64,000 bases of DNA, taken from Emticicia sp. CRIBPO (GTDB lineage Bacteria > Bacteroidota > Bacteroidia > Cytophagales > Spirosomataceae). Made by a program: the position numbers and the translations under genes. A model generated the notes under the pieces. It ran no database searches, was not told the DNA's origin, and saw only the letters and a program-made list of their open reading frames with translations. Below are positions 53,038-62,189 of the stretch, one piece after another (the stretch's first letter is position 1; every line of letters starts with the position of its first letter). The stretch lies in assembly GCF_009905725.1 (NCBI RefSeq), contig NZ_JAAAKV010000011.1:144011-208010 (forward strand), written 5' to 3'.

Positions 53038-53751
53038 ATGGAAAATACAGAAAAACAGCCCAATTTACCCCTCAGTAGAACGCTCCTGGTTTTGATCGGC
53101 TTGCCCGTAATCTCCACCCTCATCTCTTTATTACTTTTGAAGAAATCCCTGTTCACCAATGCCGGACTTGATTTTTTCAGCACCTTCTGGCTTATCATTA
53201 CCGGCTGGTACATTTTACAGATATGGATCATTGCAAAGGTTTTGAAAACCTTCGGCTGGAGCTGGAAGAACATCGGATTTTCACACAGCAAAAAACAAGT
53301 GATCTACCTCATTTCAGGTTACCTGGTATTTGCCGTCTGTCTCCTGATTTTTATTGAAATGACTCTTGCAGACGCCGGTTTAGATCCTGAAAAACTAAAA
53401 TCCCTTTCGGACTTATCCAATCTTACTCCTAAAACCACAACAGAAAGAATCATTTTCATCGCCATGGGACTGGTTGCCGGGCTTTCGGAAGAATTTACCT
53501 ACAGGGGGTTTGCCATCAGAGCCCTGGAAAGTTACCGAATTAATAAATGGCTGGCTGTCATTCTTGCGGCTGTTCCGTTCATTTTTCAGCACGGTTTAAA
53601 ATCCGTCAATCAGTTCTGGTGGTTCCTGATCTGGGGCCTGGTTTTCGGCGTGCTCTTCCTTCTGACTAAAAAGCTGTATATCAATATTATACTTCACTGG
53701 CTGGTAATCCTTTCGGCGATGGTGGCTATTTTGCAGGTACTGAACAAATAA
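53038..53751 (+). CDS. CPBP-family intramembrane metalloprotease (Abi/CAAX type)
   Basis: A 237-residue membrane protein with about six helices. The CPBP motifs are present: EEFTYRGF with Glu151, Glu152 and Arg156, then FQHG (His185) and a later His220 near ILHW. Relatives include Rce1-like proteases and bacteriocin-immunity or abortive-infection proteins. The target is unknown. It has its own promoter-like element and is followed by another membrane protein gene with a separate promoter. Confidence 0.88.
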   Translation: MENTEKQPNLPLSRTLLVLIGLPVISTLISLLLLKKSLFTNAGLDFFSTFWLIITGWYILQIWIIAKVLKTFGWSWKNIGFSHSKKQVIYLISGYLVFAVCLLIFIEMTLADAGLDPEKLKSLSDLSNLTPKTTTERIIFIAMGLVAGLSEEFTYRGFAIRALESYRINKWLAVILAAVPFIFQHGLKSVNQFWWFLIWGLVFGVLFLLTKKLYINIILHWLVILSAMVAILQVLNK

Positions 53752-53754
53752 GCA

Positions 53755-53785
53755 CTTGAAAATCAGGTGAAAATGTTTAATTTTG
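53755..53785 (+). promoter_or_regulatory. Promoter of the 136-residue membrane protein gene
   Basis: CTTG at 53755-53758 and TAATTTTG at 53778-53785 are separated by 19 bases, matching the Bacteroidota promoter with one -33 mismatch. The ATG is 23 bases further. Confidence 0.5.
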
Positions 53786-53808
53786 GATTAACCTGACGCC
53801 TCCAAGCC

Positions 53809-54219
53809 ATGACATTAGCAGACCTCAAAGAAGAATTAGTCAACTGGAAATTCTCAAAATACAAACTGATCAATTTCCTGGTTGGTATCACTGCCCTGAT
53901 GATTTACGAATTCGCAGGGCGGCCTTATTACCGGCCATGGGTTTACGCCAACTCGATCAATGACTTCCATATTGCCGATACCCTGGGAAATTCACTGGGT
54001 GCGATCGCGGCTATATTTATTCCGGTAGCCTTGCTCACCAACAGCCCGATGCACGGCCGGCCCCTGATCAAACTGCTGGTTATTTCGATTATTATTTATG
54101 AAATTGCCCAGCCCATGTTCGGGAAACCGATCGATCTCTGGGACATTTCCGCCAGCGTACTGACCGGGTTGCTGAGCTACAGTTTATTTTCGGCGATATT
54201 TAAAAAGGAGGGTGTTTAG
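53809..54219 (+). CDS. Hypothetical small membrane protein, 136 residues, VanZ-like end
   Basis: Three or four hydrophobic segments are visible, at about residues 22-37, 60-76, 85-100 and 112-128. The segment PIDLWDISASVLTGLLSY near 108-125 resembles the DxxD-type end of VanZ-like proteins, but overall similarity is too weak to name it. It sits between the CPBP protease gene and a bidirectional terminator. Function is unknown. Confidence 0.75.
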   Translation: MTLADLKEELVNWKFSKYKLINFLVGITALMIYEFAGRPYYRPWVYANSINDFHIADTLGNSLGAIAAIFIPVALLTNSPMHGRPLIKLLVISIIIYEIAQPMFGKPIDLWDISASVLTGLLSYSLFSAIFKKEGV

Positions 54220-54284
54220 GAGGTTGTTAAGCCAGCTGCAGGCGGTTTCTGACGAACTTGCTCAATTCAGTTTCTAAGTAAAGA

Positions 54285-54337
54285 ACCATTAAGGAATTAA
54301 GGACATTAAGTCTTAATGCTCTTAATTCCTTAATGGT
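54285..54337. terminator. Bidirectional terminator between convergent genes
   Basis: A perfect 17-bp inverted repeat (54285-54301 and 54321-54337, starting ACCATTAAGGAATTAAG) has a second short stem CATTAAG/CTTAATG nested inside. It lies between the stops of the plus-strand membrane gene (54219) and the minus-strand nitroreductase (54351) and can serve both. Confidence 0.8.
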
Positions 54338-54350
54338 AAAACGCTCTTCA

Positions 54351-54980
54351 TCAAACCAACTCCGTCACAAAACTTTCACGGCTTCTTCTGACTTTCTTCA
54401 GCGGGGCGTTCCAGTCTTTATCGGGGGTTCTGTAGCCAAGGGCCAGGATGGTGACACTTCGTAAACCTTTCTGTTTAAGACCCAGAAGTTCATCAAGAGC
54501 ATCAGCATTAAAGCCCTCCATCGGGGTGGTATCCACTTTCTCCATGGCAGCCTCGCCGATGGCTAAACCGAAGGCAATGTAGGCTTGCCTGGCTGCGTGA
54601 GCATAGTTTTGTCCGGCATCACGCGGAACATACATCTCAATCAGCTTTTTGCGATAAGCCTCTGTGGTAGGTGACGAACCTCTCTGGCTGACCGACAATT
54701 CGAAATAATCATTCAGCCGTTTCTCGGTGTAGTTGTCCCACGCCGCAAAAACCAGCAAATGAGAAGCCCCGACAACGACCTGCTGGCCGTTGGCTATGGG
54801 TAATATCTTTTCTTTCAGCTCCCGGTTCGTGATCACCAGGATTTCAAAAGGCTGCAGTCCGCTGGAGGTGGGCGACAACCTCGCCGCTTCCAGGATGGCT
54901 TCTACTTTTTCTTCGGGCACTACCTGCCCGTTCATGTGTTTTGAGGCATGACGCCATTTTAACGCTTCTAATAAACTCAT
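54351..54980 (-). CDS. NAD(P)H-dependent nitroreductase (NfsB-like)
   Basis: The ATG at 54980 gives a 209-residue protein; the longer frame adds an unlikely leader. The opening LLEALKWRHASKHMNGQVV and RLSPTSSGLQPFEILVI (residues about 35-52) are typical for FMN-binding nitroreductases, as is AGQNYAHAARQAYIAFGLAIGEAA near 120-145 and the C-terminal TILALGYRTPDKDW. It reduces nitro compounds or quinones with NAD(P)H. It lies 132 bases after the efflux operon's adaptor gene on the same strand and might be cotranscribed. Confidence 0.92.
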   Translation of the reverse strand: MSLLEALKWRHASKHMNGQVVPEEKVEAILEAARLSPTSSGLQPFEILVITNRELKEKILPIANGQQVVVGASHLLVFAAWDNYTEKRLNDYFELSVSQRGSSPTTEAYRKKLIEMYVPRDAGQNYAHAARQAYIAFGLAIGEAAMEKVDTTPMEGFNADALDELLGLKQKGLRSVTILALGYRTPDKDWNAPLKKVRRSRESFVTELV

Positions 54981-55111
54981 TTTGTTTGTTGATATATAGA
55001 AAACCACACACAACCCGGCAATCGGGATGCGTAGCTTTCAGGGTGATAAATCTGTTGAATGTGTCAGCCGGAAGATCCCGGCTGACAAAATGAAGATGTT
55101 GGCAGTGGATT

Positions 55112-56182
55112 CTACTTGATGGTTGAGCCTTCTCTCAGCTCTTCGCTGGCTTTGGTCACGATGCTGTCGCCTTCTGCAAGGTTTCCGAATATTTCGGCCC
55201 TTCCGTTGACTTCCCTTCCCTTTTTAACTTTTATCCAGGACACTTTACCATTGGTCAGTTTCTGAACATAAACGCCCTCTCCCCCATTCAATATGGCAGA
55301 ACCGGGAACGGTAAAGGTACTTTCAGCTTTTCCCAATGGAATGGTTACTTCAGCTACCATACCCGGCAACAGCTTCTTATTCGGGTTAAATACATCGATC
55401 TCGATTTTCTCAGATCTCAGTCTCAGGTCCAGAGCACCGGCCAGACGTCTCACATTGGCTTTCAAAGTATCGTTCGATGACCTGACGGTAAACTTAACCT
55501 CGTCACCATTCTTAATCAGACTGGTGTAGTTTTCCGGCACAGAAACGGCCAGCCTCAGTCTTTTTTGCTCCTGTATAGTAAACAGCGGCTGTTCAGAACC
55601 TTTCCCCGCCGGACCTACAAAAGCTCCCAGGTTGACATTCCTGGCGGTAATAACTCCTGAAAACGGTGCCCTGATCTGCAGGTAAGTCATCATGGTGTTG
55701 ATCTCATTGACAGAGGCTTTTGCTGCTTCCAGCTGGGCCTGGTCTGCGTTTCTTTTGGCCAGGGCAATGTCCAGGTCATTGGAAGAAATTGTTCCGGGAG
55801 TTTTGCTGGTTTCGAGCAAACGGTTATATGTGGCTGTGCTGGCGGTCAGCACGGCTTGTTGAGAGTGTAACCGCGACTGGGCCGCAGACACTTGTGAAAG
55901 CAATTCAGGAGCCTCCAGCGTAGCCAGCAACTGGCCCGCTGCCACCTCAGAACCCAGGTCCACCTTCATCGTTTTGACGAACCCGGCTACTTTGGCATAA
56001 AGATCCACCTGCTGATAAGCAATCAGTTCACCTGGCAGGTGAAGTGCCGAACTGAGGCTTTCTTTTGACAAAGCAAAGGTTTCCACCACCTGCTTTTCTT
56101 CAGCTTTTTTCTCTTTTGGTTTTTCACTGCAACTGTTCAGCAACACGGCAAAACCAATCCAAACTAATACGCTATTTTTCAT
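55112..56182 (-). CDS. RND efflux periplasmic adaptor lipoprotein (HlyD/AcrA type)
   Basis: The ATG at 56182 yields a lipoprotein signal MKNSVLVWIGFAVLLNSC with lipobox LNSC. Membrane-fusion-protein features follow: the lipoyl-like half QQVDLYAKVAGFVKTMKVDLGSEVAAGQLLATLEAP in consecutive pieces around residues 55-90, a coiled hairpin around 90-160, then RAPFSGVITARNV, the second lipoyl half. It links the RND pump to the outer-membrane channel. It is the last gene of the operon; the start lies two bases after the RND stop. Confidence 0.95.
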   Translation of the reverse strand: MKNSVLVWIGFAVLLNSCSEKPKEKKAEEKQVVETFALSKESLSSALHLPGELIAYQQVDLYAKVAGFVKTMKVDLGSEVAAGQLLATLEAPELLSQVSAAQSRLHSQQAVLTASTATYNRLLETSKTPGTISSNDLDIALAKRNADQAQLEAAKASVNEINTMMTYLQIRAPFSGVITARNVNLGAFVGPAGKGSEQPLFTIQEQKRLRLAVSVPENYTSLIKNGDEVKFTVRSSNDTLKANVRRLAGALDLRLRSEKIEIDVFNPNKKLLPGMVAEVTIPLGKAESTFTVPGSAILNGGEGVYVQKLTNGKVSWIKVKKGREVNGRAEIFGNLAEGDSIVTKASEELREGSTIK

Positions 56183-56183
56183 T

Positions 56184-59100
56184 TTAATCAATTAATGACG
56201 GTTCATAAAATTTACTGTCCTGATCGCCCGGATCAAGGGACACGGACTGGGTGGTTTCTTTGCCCTGTACCCAGCTGAATATCAGTGGCAATATAATCAA
56301 TACGGCAAAGGTCGAGAATAAAAGTCCGCCGATCACAGCCCTTCCGAGCGGCGAAACCTGGTCGCCACCTTCACCATGACCAATGGCCATAGGAAGCATA
56401 CCGGCAATCATCGCCACCGAAGTCATGATGATAGGTCTTAACCTCAATGCGGCCGCTTCTCTGGCCGATTTGAGGGCATCCCCGTTATGTTTCCTCAACT
56501 GCTCGGCATTGGTGATCAATAAAACGGCGTTGGCGATAGATACCCCCACCGACATAATGATACCCATATAAGACTGGAGGTTAAGTGTAGAGCCGGTGAT
56601 GATCAGTAATAACAAGGCTCCCAGCACCACCGCAGGTACAGTCGTCAAAACCACGAATGATACTTTAAACGACTGGAAGTTGGCTGCCAGCATCAGGAAT
56701 ATCACCACGATGGCCACGATCAACCCGGACTGAAGACTTGACATGGTTTCTTCCAATACATTTCCAAGTCCGATCGGCTCTACAGACACACCTCTTGGTA
56801 GTTCACCCAAAGTCGACAATGCCTCTTTCACATCTTCCCTGGCAGTTCCCAAATCCTTCTGATACAGGTTAGCTGTAACCGAGAAATAGGGCATCGCTCC
56901 GAGGTTATCATTCTCCCCGTACGTAGTGTCTCTTTTCAATGTGGCGACATCGCCCAAAACAGGCCGGGCAGAGTTCCTCAGTAAAGGAATCTCTTTGATC
57001 ATTTCCTCATTGGTCATCTGGTTGATCGGCACCTGCACCTGAACGGAATAGGAAAGTCCTGATTTTTCATCTATCCAAAGGTTCTTATCTGTGTATCTTG
57101 AAGACGAAGTCGAGGCAATCAGTGATCTTGAAATGTCGTTCATATCCACTCCCAACTGGGCTGCTCTGGTTCTGTCAATGTCAATATTCAGGGAAGGATA
57201 AGTGGTTGACTGGGCAATCTGTACATCCCGCATATAGTCAATACCTTTCAGCCTGGCTACGACTTTTCTGGCATATTCCAGGTTCTGAGCCTTACTTTTA
57301 CCGGCAATCCTTACCTCAATCGGCGTCGGAGAACCCTGGCTTAAGACCTTATCTGTCAGCTCAATAGGCTCAAAAGACAATTTCAGATCAGGAGCCGCTT
57401 TTTTGATCTTGTCTCTCAGCTGGTCTTTAAACTCATCCATGTCTTCATGGTAGTCTTTGAGACTGATCTGGAAAACAGCTTCGTGAGGACCCGCAGTAAA
57501 CAGATAGATCGGCGAAATGGAGAACAATGAAGGGTGCTGACCTACATAAACCGAGGTAATGCCGATATGTTCCTTGCCTACCATTTTTTCCAGTTCATCC
57601 AAAACGGTCAGGGCCTTTTCTTCTGTTCTTTCAATCCTTGTTCCGTCCGGGGCACGCATCCTCAGCTGAAACTGGCTGGAATTCACCCTTGGTAGCACAT
57701 CCTGCCCGATGTTAGACAAAAGAAATACAGCAATACCCGAAATCAGGACAAGATAAAATATTGCCACCAATTTGCGGTGCGGAAACAGGCGGTCCAAAAA
57801 TCTCACAAATCGATTTCTGAAACGTTCAAATCCGCTGATTTTACCATCATTATTAAAATCTTCACGTTGGACCAAAACCTCTTTCTGGCCTATGACATCT
57901 TTAGACAAATCTATCGCTTCTTCTTTTCCGGCATGTTTCGACGGATGCACTTTCATCAGCCAGTTGGCCATTACCGGCACAAAAGTCTGGGACAGCAGGA
58001 AGGAAACAATCATAGAGAATCCGATGGCCAGTGCCAGCGGCAGGAACAAAGCTCCCGGTATCCCGCTCATCGTAAAGGCCGGGGCAAATACGGCCAGGAT
58101 ACAAAGCAGGATCAGCAACTTGGGAAATGCGATTTCCTTACAGGCATCCCAGATGGCGACGGCCTTGGGTTTGCCCATGTCAAAATGCTGGTGTATATTT
58201 TCAATGGTCACCGTACTCTCATCCACCAGGATACCGATGGCAAGGGCCAGACCACTCAATGACATGATGTTAATAGTTTGTCCGAATAACTTCAGGAACA
58301 AAACCCCGGCGATGATGGATGTCGGGATCGTCAGGATAACGATAAGGGCCGCCCGGCGGTCACCCAGGAATAATAAAACCATCAGACCCGTCAGGATAGC
58401 CCCGATGGCCCCCTCACTGATCAGACTCTTGACGGCGTTGATGACATAAACCGACTGGTCAAACTCATAAGTGAGCGTAACGTCTTCAGGCAATGTGCTT
58501 TGTATTTTCGGTAAATTTTCTTTCAGATTCTTTACCACCTCCCAGGTAGAAGCGTCTCCCGCCTTGGCGATACTGATATAAACGGATCGTTTCCCGTTGA
58601 CGAGGGCATAACCCGCCGTGACGTCTGCTCCGTCTTTTACTTCCGCCACGTCTTTCAGGAACAAGGTCTGCACCCCGCCTTTAAACAATGGAATAGTTTC
58701 GAAGTCTTTTACATTCTTAATCGTATTGTTGGTCGGTGTGATCAGGTTATGATCGCCGATCCTGACGTTTCCTGAGGGGGCTGTCTGGTTGTTCAGACGT
58801 ATGGCCTCCACCACCTGGTCGGGTGTCAGGTTATGAGCCCTCAGTTGTTGCGGGTCCACATTGATCACGACCGTTCTCGGGCTACCGCCGAAGGGTGCCG
58901 GAGCCAGCAAACCGGGTACAGAAGTAAAGGAAGCCCTCACATACACGTTCGCAAGGTCCTGAAGTTCGTTGTTATCTCTTGTCGGACTACTCAGTACCAG
59001 TTGACCTACCGGAAGTGACGAGGCGTCAAACCTGATCACAAAAGGCGGGTTGGAACCCGGAGGAAACACCGCCTGGATCCTGTTGGACAGGGCTCCCAGC

Positions 59101-59420
59101 TCGGCAGCGGCCTGGGCCATATTGACCCCCTCATAATAAGTAAGTTTCATCAGCATCAAACCCTGGATATTCTTGGTCTCAATGCTTTTTACGCCATTGG
59201 CAAACAAAAGAATGTTGACATATGGCTTGGCAAAATAGGCCTCCATCTGGTTAGGCGTGTATCCGCCAAACGGGTGAGCGATATAGATCACCGGAAGGTT
59301 CATGGCCGGCAGGATATCCACTTTGATATCCTTGATGGCACTGATCCCGAAGAAGAAAAGTCCTGCCACAAGCACCAAAACAGAGATCGGCTTACGGAGA
59401 GCTGCACGTATTAAATTCAT
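56184..59420 (-). CDS. RND-superfamily efflux pump (AcrB/CzcA-like)
   Basis: A 1078-residue pump with 12 helices and two periplasmic loops. The TM4 proton-relay region reads GILVDESTVTIEN: Asp400 is followed by Glu401 where drug pumps have Asp-Asp. The helix-end GHGEGGDQVSPLGRAVIGGLLFSTF is a family signature. An additional feature is the central cytoplasmic loop, which contains the exact EF-hand pattern DFNNDGKISGFE (residues 521-532). It would expel drugs or other small molecules using protons. tolC-like and adaptor genes flank it on the same strand. Confidence 0.94.
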   Translation of the reverse strand: MNLIRAALRKPISVLVLVAGLFFFGISAIKDIKVDILPAMNLPVIYIAHPFGGYTPNQMEAYFAKPYVNILLFANGVKSIETKNIQGLMLMKLTYYEGVNMAQAAAELGALSNRIQAVFPPGSNPPFVIRFDASSLPVGQLVLSSPTRDNNELQDLANVYVRASFTSVPGLLAPAPFGGSPRTVVINVDPQQLRAHNLTPDQVVEAIRLNNQTAPSGNVRIGDHNLITPTNNTIKNVKDFETIPLFKGGVQTLFLKDVAEVKDGADVTAGYALVNGKRSVYISIAKAGDASTWEVVKNLKENLPKIQSTLPEDVTLTYEFDQSVYVINAVKSLISEGAIGAILTGLMVLLFLGDRRAALIVILTIPTSIIAGVLFLKLFGQTINIMSLSGLALAIGILVDESTVTIENIHQHFDMGKPKAVAIWDACKEIAFPKLLILLCILAVFAPAFTMSGIPGALFLPLALAIGFSMIVSFLLSQTFVPVMANWLMKVHPSKHAGKEEAIDLSKDVIGQKEVLVQREDFNNDGKISGFERFRNRFVRFLDRLFPHRKLVAIFYLVLISGIAVFLLSNIGQDVLPRVNSSQFQLRMRAPDGTRIERTEEKALTVLDELEKMVGKEHIGITSVYVGQHPSLFSISPIYLFTAGPHEAVFQISLKDYHEDMDEFKDQLRDKIKKAAPDLKLSFEPIELTDKVLSQGSPTPIEVRIAGKSKAQNLEYARKVVARLKGIDYMRDVQIAQSTTYPSLNIDIDRTRAAQLGVDMNDISRSLIASTSSSRYTDKNLWIDEKSGLSYSVQVQVPINQMTNEEMIKEIPLLRNSARPVLGDVATLKRDTTYGENDNLGAMPYFSVTANLYQKDLGTAREDVKEALSTLGELPRGVSVEPIGLGNVLEETMSSLQSGLIVAIVVIFLMLAANFQSFKVSFVVLTTVPAVVLGALLLLIITGSTLNLQSYMGIIMSVGVSIANAVLLITNAEQLRKHNGDALKSAREAAALRLRPIIMTSVAMIAGMLPMAIGHGEGGDQVSPLGRAVIGGLLFSTFAVLIILPLIFSWVQGKETTQSVSLDPGDQDSKFYEPSLID

Positions 59421-59472
59421 ATTTTAACTATATCGGTTTGAAAGGCTGTAAAAATGCCGTCTCAAAATGGTT

Positions 59473-60867
59473 TTACAATTCATTTAAAAATACTCCCAGG
59501 TCATCAGAAGCCGCGGCTTTCAGCAACAAGGCCTGCCATACATTGTTATAGGCAATATCTCGGTCGGTTTCAGCCCTGTTCAGGGCATACAGCGTCTGGG
59601 TTACATCCACCAGCGTCGCCAGTCCGTTTTTATACAGAGCTGTTTTCTGCTGGTAGGCTTCCTGAGCAGCCTGAAGCTGCAAAGGCACTTCCTGGTAGGT
59701 ACTCAGAGCATTTTTAATCTTGGCATCTGACAACTGCATCTGGGCCTTCAATTGCTGGTCTACGAGTTCATATTCATCTTTAAGGGCCTGAGAGATGAAA
59801 TATTGTGATTTGATCTGTGTATTGGTCCGGGTCAGTGAAGTGATGTTCCAGGTAATCCCGGCACCCAGGATATAGTTTCCGCGACTTGGGATGGCTGCGT
59901 CAAAATAACTGTGACTGTAAGCCGTCTGATCCACCGCATAATTCGACTTAAATCCGGATCCCCTGGTCTGGATGATTCCGAAAACCAGCAAAGTGGGATA
60001 TTTAAGCCTTTCAGTATATTTAATGTTCTGGTTATTGACCTCTATCCTGTTCTGATAAAAGCTGAGCAGGGGATGTTTGCTTTGCCCCGGACTTCCACCT
60101 TCCTTGATAAACCTCGGGATTCTTGTGATAAAAGCAGAATCAAGGACAAACTCCCTGGCCGGAATACCCATCAGCACCGACAAACGGTTGGCTTGTTCCT
60201 GTTCCAGGTCCCTGGCCCTGATGAGTGATATCCTCGCGTTCGACACCTCCGCCCCTGCCAGCGACGAATCTACCCCAGCTATCAGGCCGTTAGTGGCTCT
60301 CGTTACGGCAGTTGACTTAAATACCAAAGCCCTGTCAAGGTTCTTCTGCTGGGCGATAACGATCCTCTGGGCAGCCAGCAGGTTAAGATAGGCTGAAGCC
60401 ACACGAACCTGGTGCTGAAACTGCTCCTGCACCACATCACTCGAATCGCGGTTGATGATGGCCTGTGCGAGGTTCAGTCTTTCTTTCTTCCGCCCGAAAG
60501 TATAAGCCTCCCAGTTGAAGTTGGCCAGGTATAGTGATCCGAAAGCAGAAGACCAGTTTTGTTCCGGCAGGGGCAATCCTGAGGACGCCACACCGAAACC
60601 TCCCAGACCATACATAGGGCCGTTCTGGCCGTTGATGGTTCCGTAATTTTGCTGAGCAGATAAAACCACATTCGGAAGGAAATCTTTGTTGACCTGTTCC
60701 GGTCCGGTTTGAGAAGCCTTCAGGTTATTTCCTTTGGCTTTGATACTTCCGTAATTCTCCAGTGATTTCTTAATGGCTTCCTTCAGAGTCAGGGTCTGGC
60801 CTGAGGCCGTCGTCACCTGAAAAATAACAAAGCAAAAAAGTACAAAAAGCGATTTTGAGTTCGGCAT
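59473..60867 (-). CDS. TolC-family outer-membrane efflux protein
   Basis: A signal peptide (MPNSKSLFVLFCFVIFQVTTASGQ) precedes a TolC-type protein of 464 residues. It has the characteristic LTLKEAIKKSLENYGSIKA opening and long amphipathic coiled helices in two repeats (for example around residues 170-215 and 375-420), with the second half starting near residue 270. It forms the outer-membrane exit tube for the pump. It is the first gene of the operon, 53 bases upstream of the RND gene. Confidence 0.94.
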   Translation of the reverse strand: MPNSKSLFVLFCFVIFQVTTASGQTLTLKEAIKKSLENYGSIKAKGNNLKASQTGPEQVNKDFLPNVVLSAQQNYGTINGQNGPMYGLGGFGVASSGLPLPEQNWSSAFGSLYLANFNWEAYTFGRKKERLNLAQAIINRDSSDVVQEQFQHQVRVASAYLNLLAAQRIVIAQQKNLDRALVFKSTAVTRATNGLIAGVDSSLAGAEVSNARISLIRARDLEQEQANRLSVLMGIPAREFVLDSAFITRIPRFIKEGGSPGQSKHPLLSFYQNRIEVNNQNIKYTERLKYPTLLVFGIIQTRGSGFKSNYAVDQTAYSHSYFDAAIPSRGNYILGAGITWNITSLTRTNTQIKSQYFISQALKDEYELVDQQLKAQMQLSDAKIKNALSTYQEVPLQLQAAQEAYQQKTALYKNGLATLVDVTQTLYALNRAETDRDIAYNNVWQALLLKAAASDDLGVFLNEL

Positions 60868-60995
60868 ATTTCTTTATTGAGATACAGATTTTCCGGAACA
60901 TTGAAACATCACGGAAAATTACAATACAAAGTTCAGCATTAAGAGTCAGATCAAATTATTCAATTCAAACAAATACTTACTAAAATCAAACAATG

Positions 60996-61904
60996 TTACC
61001 TGAACGACTTTGGAGTCGTCCCGGTGTGCTTTTTAAAGAATGTATTAAAATTAGACGCGTGTTCAAATCCCAAACCGTAAGCAATCTCCGCGACATTGTT
61101 TTCCGTAAACTTCAGAAGACTCTTGGCTTCACTGGCCACACGGTCTGCAATGATCTGTGAAGTGCTCTTTCCCTTCACTTCTTTAACGGCCCTGTTGAGG
61201 TGATTGACGTGCACCGAAAGCCTTCCGGCAAAATCCTGCGGGGTTTTCAACTGGAGCGGCTGCTCTGCCGAATCTACCGGAAACTGCCTTTCCAGCAGCT
61301 CCGTAAACAGCAGGGCAATCCTGTTGGAAGCATTGATATATTTAAAAGAAGACTTGACCGGCTTCATTTTCATGGCTTCATGCAGGATCAGATAAGTATA
61401 ATGCCTCATCAGGTCATATTTATGAATATAGTCCGATTCAAGCTCCTTCAGCATCTTTCTGAATATTTTATCGATGAAGACAAACTGCTCATCGTCCAGG
61501 AAAAACACGGGATTCTCGTCTTTCTTAAATAAAGGGGATTCCTGGATACCTTCTTTGGCTGTACTGATAAATTCTTCCTTGAAAAGACAGAAATAACCGG
61601 CCTGGGTTTCTGAAATGGCCTCCCATGAATAGGGAACCTGGGGGTTATAAAACACAAGGGCGTGGTCTTCAATCTCAATGGTCCGGTCGGCATAATGCAG
61701 CTTACCCGACCCGATTACCAGCCCGATCTTGAAGAAGTCCCTTCTGAGATAAGAGGCGGTCCGCTTACAGGCTTCACCCCTCAGAAATACATTGAAATGT
61801 TCGTGTGGTAAGCGTTCGGACTGCAAACGCCCGCCGGGCATCTGTATGATTTCGTGATATCCGGTGACAGGTTCTGATTTTCCCATAGTATTAAACTTAT
61901 TCAT
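60996..61904 (-). CDS. AraC-family transcriptional regulator upstream of the efflux operon
   Basis: The ATG at 61904 is chosen over a TTG at 61913. Residues 1-190 form a cupin-type sensor domain (DHALVFYNPQVPYSWE near residue 85). The C-terminal 100 residues are an AraC double helix-turn-helix: DFAGRLSVHVNHLNRAVKEVKG and VAEIAYGLGFEHASNFNTFFKKHTGTTPKSF. It is directly upstream of, and in the same direction as, the efflux operon (128-base gap) and probably controls it in response to a small molecule. Confidence 0.93.
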   Translation of the reverse strand: MNKFNTMGKSEPVTGYHEIIQMPGGRLQSERLPHEHFNVFLRGEACKRTASYLRRDFFKIGLVIGSGKLHYADRTIEIEDHALVFYNPQVPYSWEAISETQAGYFCLFKEEFISTAKEGIQESPLFKKDENPVFFLDDEQFVFIDKIFRKMLKELESDYIHKYDLMRHYTYLILHEAMKMKPVKSSFKYINASNRIALLFTELLERQFPVDSAEQPLQLKTPQDFAGRLSVHVNHLNRAVKEVKGKSTSQIIADRVASEAKSLLKFTENNVAEIAYGLGFEHASNFNTFFKKHTGTTPKSFR

Positions 61905-62189
61905 TTCAAACAATTGAATTTTTAAATATGTTCACCGGGTTTTCTTTTTTATAGACAAAAAAGGAGAAATAAAAGACAAAAAGAGTCAAGCCCTTTCATA
62001 AATTGCACTGTTTTAACAAACAATAAAACCAATCCAAGAAATTTACAATTTTCAGACCATAACCTTAACAGAAATTTAACGACGCAAATGCCTCTCAGAA
62101 GGGATAAATATAAGCATCTGCTTCCTTAATCAGGTATTTTTTGTCATATTGCAAATAAAACCAACAGAACATCAACCAATAAACTTACC

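Noticed and set aside
57772..58449. Long plus-strand frames opposite the RND pump gene
   Set aside because: They are shadows of the pump's coding sequence, with no domain resemblance.
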